Shown: one piece after another, positions 29,618-34,578 of the stretch | How positions within the stretch are numbered: position 1 is the first letter of the stretch | Layout: every line of letters starts with the position of its first letter | NCBI GenBank assembly: GCA_947585795.1 | Contig: CANPXG010000020.1 | Coordinates: 1-39,484 of the forward strand | Direction of reading: 5' to 3' | Length of the DNA stretch: 39,484 nucleotides | Source: an uncultured Clostridia bacterium | GTDB lineage: Bacteria; Bacillota; Clostridia; UBA1381 | Translations under genes and position numbers: made by a program | The notes under the pieces: generated by a model | Told to the model about the DNA's origin: nothing | What the model saw: only the letters and a program-made list of their open reading frames with translations | Database searches by the model: none

Positions 29618-32182
29618 TTATTTTTGAGATATTATTTGCATTATAGCCTTTTCGGCGTTTTTGACCTCACTCAATAATTCGTTCGCGCTTACGCGAACAG
29701 CGCCCGAGCCGAGTATTATGATTTGTTCAAGGCTGTCGGACGTAGCCACGCGCACGCGATGGTTCGGCGCGAGAGTATGCGCCGTCTTTTCGATATACAT
29801 ATCGGCTGTTTCGGCTTCCTTTGTGTACACAACGTTTATGTTGTGTATTTTTTCAACGCTTCCCGTATTTCCCTTGACCTTGTACGCGTCGAACACGAGT
29901 ATGAGCTCGCACCGCGTGAAGCCTTGGTAGTTGCAGAGAATGTCCGTAAGCTTGTCGCGCGCGGAGTTGAGGTCTTTTTTTGCGATTTCCTTAAGCTCAT
30001 CCCAGGCGAATATTATGTTATAGCCGTCCACGAGAAGGTACTCGGGACCCGCCTTCGCCATCTTTGCTTTCGGACGCGCGCTTTTCGGCGCGGCTGTCTT
30101 TTTCACGGTGTACGAGGACGTTTTTCGCGTGACGGGACCGTATGTGCGCTCGAATATGCGCATAAGCTCGTTATCGTCCGCGACCGCGCTGATATATTCC
30201 TCCGCGCGGCGGCGGTTTTCCTCGTCCGCGCTCTCCTCATCACCGTCATCGAGCTTCATCGCCTCTATATGCATATAATTCGGCACCTCGTCCCACTTTA
30301 CGGTAAACCCCGCGCCGTGTGAGCAAAATACGGAGTCCGCGGTGTTTTCAAGGTCACCGTCCGCGTCGTAACCGATTTTTTCAATAACGGTGTCACTGTC
30401 CGCGCAAGGCTCGTAGCCGGCGGGGATACATTCGAGCCTGCCCTTGCCGCTTGTATAAGACGTTACCTCCTTACCGTACCCGCGCATCGCGGCGACGGGC
30501 GCGCTGCCCGTGATAACGGTCATATCGCCGCGCGTTTCGTCCTGTGAGAACGCGCCGCCCATTTGGGATATGTCGGTCATGGCGCGGCCCACACATTCTG
30601 AGGGAAGCTCAAGGCGAAAGTCGTAGTAGGGCTCAAGGAGAATACTTTGAGCCGTCCTAAGCCCTTGGCGCACGGCGCGGTACGTCGCCTGACGGAAATC
30701 GCCGCCCTCCGTGTGCTTTTGGTGGGCGCGCCCCGCTATGAGAGTTATTTTCATATCTGTTATCGGCGAGCCTGTGAGCACGCCGACATGCTGTTTTTCC
30801 TTTAAATGCGTAAGTATGAGCCGCTGCCAGTTACGGTCAAGCGTGTCCTCGCCGCAATCGGCGGCGAAGCTCAGACCGCTGCCTCTTTTTGTCGGCTCAA
30901 GCAGAAGATGCACCTCCGCGTAGTGACGCAGCGGCTCGTAATGCCCCACGCCCTCCACGCGCGACGCGATCGTTTCCTTGTACGCGATAGCGCCGTCCGT
31001 GAACGTCACGGCGAAGCCGAACCTGTCCGCGATCACGCGCGTAAGCACCTCAAGCTGTACCTCACCCATGACGCGGACATGGATCTCCTTAAGCTGCTCG
31101 TTCCATATGACGTGAAGCTGCGGATCCTCCTCTTCAAGGCGGCGAAGCGCCGTAAGCGCCGCGCTCACATTAACGCCCTCCTCGATCTCCGCCTTATACG
31201 TCATAACGCTTTCAAGAAGCGCGTTTTTCGCGTCCTCCGCAAAACCTATACCCTCACCGGGATACGTTTTCGTAAGCCCCGTGACGGCGCAGACCGTACC
31301 GGGAAACGCTTCGTCTGCGGCGCGGTACTTCGCGCCGGAATACACGCGTATCTGATTTACCTTTTCGCTCCACTCATTGCGCTTGTTACCGGTAAGCAAG
31401 TCCTTCACCTTAAGCGAACCGCCCAGTATTTTCATATGCGTAAGACGGTTACCCTGCTCATCCTCCGAAATTTTAAAAACGCGCGCCCCGAAATTACCGT
31501 CATATATGACGCGGCGCGTATAAAGCGCAAGACCGTCCAAAAACTCACGCACGCCCGACATTTTGAGCGCGCTGCCCGCGAAGCACGGAAACACCTTGCG
31601 CTGCATTATCGCGTTACGCACATCCTCCGTTTTCACATTTCCGCTTTCGAGGTAACGGTTCATAATGGTTTCATCACACATTGAAACCTCATCCTTAAAC
31701 TCCTCGCTCCCGACGCGCGTAAAATCCACGCACCCGTCACCGAAACGGTACTTTAACTCACTCATCACGCTGTCAAGATCCGCGTGCAGATCCATTTTAT
31801 TTATAAACAAAAACACCGGCACGCCGTACCTTTCAAGGAGCCGCCACAGCGTTTCCGTATGATTTTGCACTCCGTCCGCACCGCTTATAACGAGTATCGC
31901 GTAATCGAGCACACTTAACGTACGCTCCGTTTCGGTTGAAAAATCTATATGTCCGGGCGTGTCAAGGAGCGTAAACTCCGTATCACCGCGCCGCATAACG
32001 GCTTGCTTTGAAAAAATCGTAATACCGCGGTCACGCTCTATCACATTATTGTCGAGAAACGCGTCGCCGTGATCCACTCTCCCAAGCGACCGCACCGCGC
32101 CGCACTCATACAGCATCGCCTCCGACAGCGTCGTCTTACCCGAGTCAACGTGCGCGAGTATCCCTATAACAAGTCTGTTCAT
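29618..32182 (-). CDS. TetM/EF-G-like ribosomal GTPase fused to a Rae1/YacP-type NYN ribonuclease
   Basis: Residues 1-615 form a TetM/EF-G-type translational GTPase: P-loop AHVDSGKTT (10-18), switch I IERDRGITI (48-56), DTPGH (74-78), NKMD (128-131), then domains II-V. The TetM tip loop (YSPVSTPADFR) reads AHQKHTEGGDFR, so tetracycline rescue is doubtful. After a basic Ala/Pro/Lys linker (about 685-712), residues 714-850 closely resemble B. subtilis Rae1 (YacP), which cleaves mRNA in the ribosomal A site. The acidic residues are kept: Asp719 (LLVDGYN), Asp765 (VFDA), Asp794 (ETAD), Asp816 (ATSD). I infer a ribosome-targeted RNase delivered by a GTPase. The ATG at 32182 has a weak site (GGGGCGG). 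Confidence 0.85.
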   Translation of the reverse strand: MNRLVIGILAHVDSGKTTLSEAMLYECGAVRSLGRVDHGDAFLDNNVIERDRGITIFSKQAVMRRGDTEFTLLDTPGHIDFSTETERTLSVLDYAILVISGADGVQNHTETLWRLLERYGVPVFLFINKMDLHADLDSVMSELKYRFGDGCVDFTRVGSEEFKDEVSMCDETIMNRYLESGNVKTEDVRNAIMQRKVFPCFAGSALKMSGVREFLDGLALYTRRVIYDGNFGARVFKISEDEQGNRLTHMKILGGSLKVKDLLTGNKRNEWSEKVNQIRVYSGAKYRAADEAFPGTVCAVTGLTKTYPGEGIGFAEDAKNALLESVMTYKAEIEEGVNVSAALTALRRLEEEDPQLHVIWNEQLKEIHVRVMGEVQLEVLTRVIADRFGFAVTFTDGAIAYKETIASRVEGVGHYEPLRHYAEVHLLLEPTKRGSGLSFAADCGEDTLDRNWQRLILTHLKEKQHVGVLTGSPITDMKITLIAGRAHQKHTEGGDFRQATYRAVRQGLRTAQSILLEPYYDFRLELPSECVGRAMTDISQMGGAFSQDETRGDMTVITGSAPVAAMRGYGKEVTSYTSGKGRLECIPAGYEPCADSDTVIEKIGYDADGDLENTADSVFCSHGAGFTVKWDEVPNYMHIEAMKLDDGDEESADEENRRRAEEYISAVADDNELMRIFERTYGPVTRKTSSYTVKKTAAPKSARPKAKMAKAGPEYLLVDGYNIIFAWDELKEIAKKDLNSARDKLTDILCNYQGFTRCELILVFDAYKVKGNTGSVEKIHNINVVYTKEAETADMYIEKTAHTLAPNHRVRVATSDSLEQIIILGSGAVRVSANELLSEVKNAEKAIMQIISQK

Positions 32183-32217
32183 AATCTACCGCCCCAACTA
32201 AGTATGATCATGACTAT

Positions 32218-32247
32218 ATCATACCACAACGCGCATATTTTGTCCAA
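32218..32247 (-). promoter_or_regulatory. Promoter of the GTPase-NYN gene
   Basis: On the minus strand, TTGGAC (32242-32247) and TATGAT (32218-32223) are 18 bp apart with a TGG extended -10. It is divergent from the promoter of RNA A, 18 bp away. Confidence 0.6.
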
Positions 32248-32264
32248 TAAAAAAATAATAGCTA

Positions 32265-32293
32265 TTTACAAAATCAAAACTGTATGATATAAT
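32265..32293 (+). promoter_or_regulatory. Promoter of structured RNA A
   Basis: TTTACA (32265-32270) and TATAAT (32288-32293) are 17 bp apart, with GTATGA before the -10. The promoter of RNA B on the other strand has the same -35, the same spacer length and the same GTATGATATA run. Confidence 0.8.
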
Positions 32294-32298
32294 CTTAT

Positions 32299-32447
32299 TG
32301 CAACACATTTTGCATATTTTACGCCGATCCGGTTTACGTTAGTACAAAACGTAAGCTTTATTCCATTATACCGGATTGTGTGTAAATGTGTTGCAGCATA
32401 TAAAGCGGCGTTTTGGGTGCGCGGCTGCTGTTGCGCACTTTTTGTTT
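32299..32447 (+). ncRNA. Structured RNA A upstream of an XRE regulator
   Basis: This is a roughly 149-nt transcript from promoter to terminator. P1 pairs GCAACACATTT (32300-32310) with AAATGTGTTGC (32384-32394). P2 pairs ATCCGGT (32327-32333) with ACCGGAT (32370-32376). P3 pairs TTACGTT (32334-32340) with AACGTAA (32348-32354). A 15-nt bulge starting GCTTT lies 3' of P3. A second copy with the same plan (RNA B) lies 0.7 kb away on the other strand. A candidate class called the HTH-XRE RNA motif has been reported in Clostridiales before XRE genes; this may be a member, but I could not check. Confidence 0.7.
32417..32447 (+). terminator. Terminator at the end of RNA A
   Basis: GTGCGC (32417-32422) pairs with GCGCAC (32433-32438) around a 10-nt loop, followed by TTTTTGTTT. 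It lies 90 bp before the XRE start codon. Confidence 0.8.
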
Positions 32448-32536
32448 ACACAGTTCGACGTTATGATTGTTTTTACATGAATGCCGCAAAGAGGAACACA
32501 CGCCACAGGGGGAAGAGAAAGGCAAAAGGTAACTTT

Positions 32537-32863
32537 ATGTTGGAGAACATCAAAAAAATGCGACAGCAATACGGTCTAAGTCAGGAAAAGCTTGCCGCTA
32601 TTGCGGGCGTGAGTCAGCAGTCACTCAGCAAGTACGAAAGACTTGAAACCGAGCCTGATTTTAAAACCATGATAGCGTTTGCGGACTATTTCGGCACGAC
32701 CGTGGACTTCCTCATAGGACACGAGGTAGAGCCGAGCGCGCAAAGGAACGCGGAGGACAAGATCAGCCAACGCGAACGCGACTTGATTGAAAAATTTCGC
32801 GAATTGTCGCGCGGTGACAAGAAACGGATCGAGGCTGCAATGGAAGCCTATTTGGCAAAATAA
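32537..32863 (+). CDS. XRE (Cro/CI) family regulator
   Basis: The 108-residue protein has a canonical XRE domain at its N-terminus: IKKMRQQYGLSQEKLAAIAG (4-23) and VSQQSLSKYERLETEPDF, then LADYFGTTVDFLIGH-like FADYFGTTVDFLIGH. A helical C-terminus (ISQRERDLIEKFRELSRGDKKRIEAAMEAYL) is common in Clostridia regulators of this size. The ATG at 32537 was chosen because AAAGGT precedes it and MLENIKKMR is the usual beginning; upstream in-frame starts lack ribosome sites. It lies behind RNA A and its terminator with no good promoter of its own, so read-through may control it. Confidence 0.85.
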   Translation: MLENIKKMRQQYGLSQEKLAAIAGVSQQSLSKYERLETEPDFKTMIAFADYFGTTVDFLIGHEVEPSAQRNAEDKISQRERDLIEKFRELSRGDKKRIEAAMEAYLAK

Positions 32864-32876
32864 GGCACACACAGAC

Positions 32877-32908
32877 AAAGCGGACGGAAAAATACCGCCC
32901 GCTTTTTT
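32877..32908. terminator. Terminator between XRE gene and 38-residue ORF
   Basis: AAAGCGG plus CGG pair with CCG plus CCGCTTT across one A-C mismatch, followed by six T residues. The A tract on the other side makes it plausible in both directions, serving the two convergent small genes. Confidence 0.8.
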
Positions 32909-32923
32909 GGTGACACGAAAACG

Positions 32924-33040
32924 TCAATCCTTTTTCTCCTCTATGTACATTTCCTCCGTGACGCGCTGCACTTCCTGCAACTTTTCGATTACCTCGGAAA
33001 CAGCGTTAAACAGCTCGAAATACATTTTTTCGTAATCCAC
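32924..33040 (-). CDS. Conserved-looking 38-residue protein of unknown function
   Basis: A GTG start at 33040 follows an excellent ribosome site (AAGGAGGTG, 6-nt spacing) and gives a 38-residue helical, acidic protein: VDYEKMYFELFNAVSEVI, then a coiled segment EKLQEVQRVTEEMYIEEKKD. Small proteins starting DYEKMYFxLFNAxxxAI and ending in EELYI are, from memory, frequent in Clostridia and their phages, but no function is known to me. The longer reading frame upstream overlaps RNA B and is not supported. It lies downstream of RNA B and its terminator, mirroring the XRE gene behind RNA A. Confidence 0.65.
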   Translation of the reverse strand: MDYEKMYFELFNAVSEVIEKLQEVQRVTEEMYIEEKKD

Positions 33041-33090
33041 CCTGACCACCTCCTTATAAATGGAATATATAATACCGGTGTTATACAAAT

Positions 33091-33126
33091 AAAAAAATGC
33101 GCGGCTTTTGTTTCCAAAACCGCGCA
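33091..33126 (-). terminator. Terminator at the end of RNA B
   Basis: On the minus strand, TGCGCGG-TTTTG pairs with CAAAA-CCGCGCA (one bulged G, 4-nt loop) and is followed by seven T residues. It is 50 bp before the GTG start of the 38-residue ORF. Confidence 0.88.
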
Positions 33127-33245
33127 CAAAAACGCGGCTTCGCGAATTTGCTACAATTCTAAAATCATCCCAAAAGACAATCATCAAAGCCTGCGTTTTC
33201 TGCCAAACGTAGTCTTTTGGGTATATTTAATTTTAGAACTGTAGC
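33091..33245 (-). ncRNA. Structured RNA B, paralogue of RNA A
   Basis: This is a roughly 155-nt minus-strand transcript. P1 has 16 pairs (GCTACAGTTCTAAAAT at 33230-33245 with 33150-33165, one G-U). P2 has 10 pairs (CCCAAAAGAC with GTCTTTTGGG at 33212-33221 and 33169-33178). P3 is CGTTT/AAACG. The core TACGTT, AAAACG and GCTTT words and the tail GTAGCA and GTGCGCGG occur in the same order in RNA A, while P1 and P2 differ in sequence but keep pairing. That is covariation-like evidence for one RNA family. Confidence 0.7.
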
Positions 33246-33251
33246 ATATAT

Positions 33252-33280
33252 ACTATATCATACAAAATTCGATTTGTAAA
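33252..33280 (-). promoter_or_regulatory. Promoter of structured RNA B
   Basis: On the minus strand, TTTACA (33275-33280) and TATAGT (33252-33257) are 17 bp apart, with GTATGA before the -10, closely matching the RNA A promoter. Confidence 0.78.
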
Positions 33281-33324
33281 TAAAAATCGTTCGACATAAA
33301 CCGACACGATTTTTCCATAACATA

Positions 33325-33353
33325 TAGACTTTACGTAAAAAAAGTGATAAAAT
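33325..33353 (+). promoter_or_regulatory. Probable promoter of the flavoprotein gene
   Basis: TAGACT (33325-33330) and TAAAAT (33348-33353) are 17 bp apart with a TGA extended -10. The -35 match is only moderate. Confidence 0.5.
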
Positions 33354-33396
33354 CATCATAAGCATATTATATTTAACAATGAAGGGAGATCATATC

Positions 33397-34017
33397 ATGA
33401 AAGTAATTCTTGTAAACGGCAGCCCGCGAGGAAACGGCTGCACATACACGGCTCTTGCGGAGGCGGCGCGCACACTTAACGAAAACGGCATCGACACGGA
33501 AATTTTTAACGTCGGCGCGAAACCGATAATCGGCTGCACCGGCTGCGGCGCGTGCGCGGGCAAGGGAAAGTGCGCTTTTGGCGGCACGGTAAACGACTTT
33601 ATAGAAAAAGCGGCGGACGCGGACGGATTTATTTTCGGCTCACCCGTTCATTACGCCGCCGCGTCGGGCGCGCTCACGTCGTTTTTGGACAGAGCGTTCT
33701 ACGCGGGAGGAAATGTGCTTCGCGGAAAACCCGCCGCGTCTGTCGTAAGCTGCCGCAGAGGCGGAGCGAGCGCCGCGTTTGACCAAATAAACAAGTACAT
33801 GACGATAAGCAGCATGCCGATAGTTTCGTCACAGTACTGGAACCAGGTGCACGGCAACACACCCGAGGAGGTCATGAAGGACGAGGAGGGCATGCAGACG
33901 GTACGCACGCTGGCGCGCAACATGGCATGGCTTTTAAAGTGTATCGACGCGGGCAAAAAGGCGGGTATCGAGCGCCCCGAGCCCGAAAAACCGCTGAAAA
34001 CGAACTTTATACGATAA
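33397..34017 (+). CDS. Iron-sulfur flavoprotein (NADPH-dependent FMN reductase family)
   Basis: The 206-residue protein has a flavodoxin-like fold: VILVNGSPRGNGCTYTAL (residues 3-20) binds the FMN phosphate, and GFIFGSPVHYAAASG lines the flavin. A cysteine group, C-x2-C-x2-C-x5-C in GCTGCGACAGKGKCAF (about 49-64), matches iron-sulfur flavoproteins of anaerobes, which pass electrons to oxygen or other acceptors. The start at 33397 after GAAGGGAG is preferred to an ATG 18 bp upstream. It converges with an ArsR gene across a shared terminator. Confidence 0.85.
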   Translation: MKVILVNGSPRGNGCTYTALAEAARTLNENGIDTEIFNVGAKPIIGCTGCGACAGKGKCAFGGTVNDFIEKAADADGFIFGSPVHYAAASGALTSFLDRAFYAGGNVLRGKPAASVVSCRRGGASAAFDQINKYMTISSMPIVSSQYWNQVHGNTPEEVMKDEEGMQTVRTLARNMAWLLKCIDAGKKAGIERPEPEKPLKTNFIR

Positions 34018-34042
34018 AAAAAACGCCTTCGGGCGTTTTTTT
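34018..34042. terminator. Bidirectional terminator between flavoprotein and arsR genes
   Basis: AAAACGCC-TTCG-GGCGTTTT has a stable UUCG loop, with A and T tracts on both sides. Confidence 0.85.
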
Positions 34043-34388
34043 ACTGTTCCTCGATGTGTATGAGCATCTGTTCGATTATTTTCTTAACATGATCGTCGTC
34101 AATGGAGTAGAACGCGTTTTTACCGTCGCGGCGCGACTTGATAAGGCGCGCCTGCTTGAGCGTTTTGAGCTGGTGGCTTATCGCCGACTGGCTCATATTG
34201 AGCGCGCCCGCGATGTCGTACACGCAAAGCTCCTTGTCGAACAGCGTCCACAATATCCTTATTCTCGTATTGTCCCCGAACACCTTAAACATCTCCGCAA
34301 GGTCAAGCGTCGTTTCGTCGTCGGGGAGTTGGTTTTTCAGTCTGTCAACTATCTTCGGATTATACTGACATGACTCGCAAATATCCAT
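34041..34388 (-). CDS. ArsR/SmtB family metal-sensing repressor
   Basis: The 115-residue winged-helix protein has the recognition helix in LNMSQSAISHQLKTLKQARL (about 63-82). The alpha5 zinc site of SmtB/CzrA-type sensors appears to be kept: Asp/His in DDDHVKKII and His/Glu in MLIHIEE near the C-terminus. The alpha3 site reads ELCVYDIA instead of ELCVCDLL, so cadmium/lead sensing of the CadC type is less likely. Zinc is the best guess. No metal transporter is adjacent. The promoter holds three TCATAT (ATATGA) repeats at 8-bp intervals. Confidence 0.85.
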   Translation of the reverse strand: MDICESCQYNPKIVDRLKNQLPDDETTLDLAEMFKVFGDNTRIRILWTLFDKELCVYDIAGALNMSQSAISHQLKTLKQARLIKSRRDGKNAFYSIDDDHVKKIIEQMLIHIEEQ

Positions 34389-34407
34389 AAGCTTTCACTC
34401 CTGACTT

Positions 34408-34456
34408 TCATATGCTCATATATTCATATTATACCCCTTTTTCGCGCGTTTGTCAA
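34408..34456 (-). promoter_or_regulatory. arsR promoter and repeat operator
   Basis: On the minus strand, consensus TTGACA (34451-34456) and TATAAT (34428-34433) are 17 bp apart. ATATGA occurs three times at exact 8-bp steps (34408, 34416, 34424), overlapping the start site, consistent with autorepression. Confidence 0.75.
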
Positions 34457-34578
34457 ATCAACTTCAAAAATCAGATAAAAATTTATAAAAATCAGAAGTC
34501 ATATAAAAAACAAACCCACTTTTTGTAACAGATATGATACAATGCTGTAAAGATTTATTCATGAAAGGAAGTAATGCT

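Noticed and set aside
32299-32447. RNA A as a retron ncRNA because of its terminal inverted repeats
   Set aside because: No reverse transcriptase gene is nearby and the downstream gene is an XRE regulator.
33041-33187. Extended 87-residue form of the small minus-strand ORF
   Set aside because: The extra part runs through the RNA B terminator and the best ribosome site belongs to the GTG at 33040.
33091-33245. RNA B resembles a repeat:anti-repeat duplex of a long-form tracrRNA
   Set aside because: There is no cas gene, no repeat-spacer array and a matching RNA A with different P1 sequence; the P1 match is better explained by an intramolecular closing stem.
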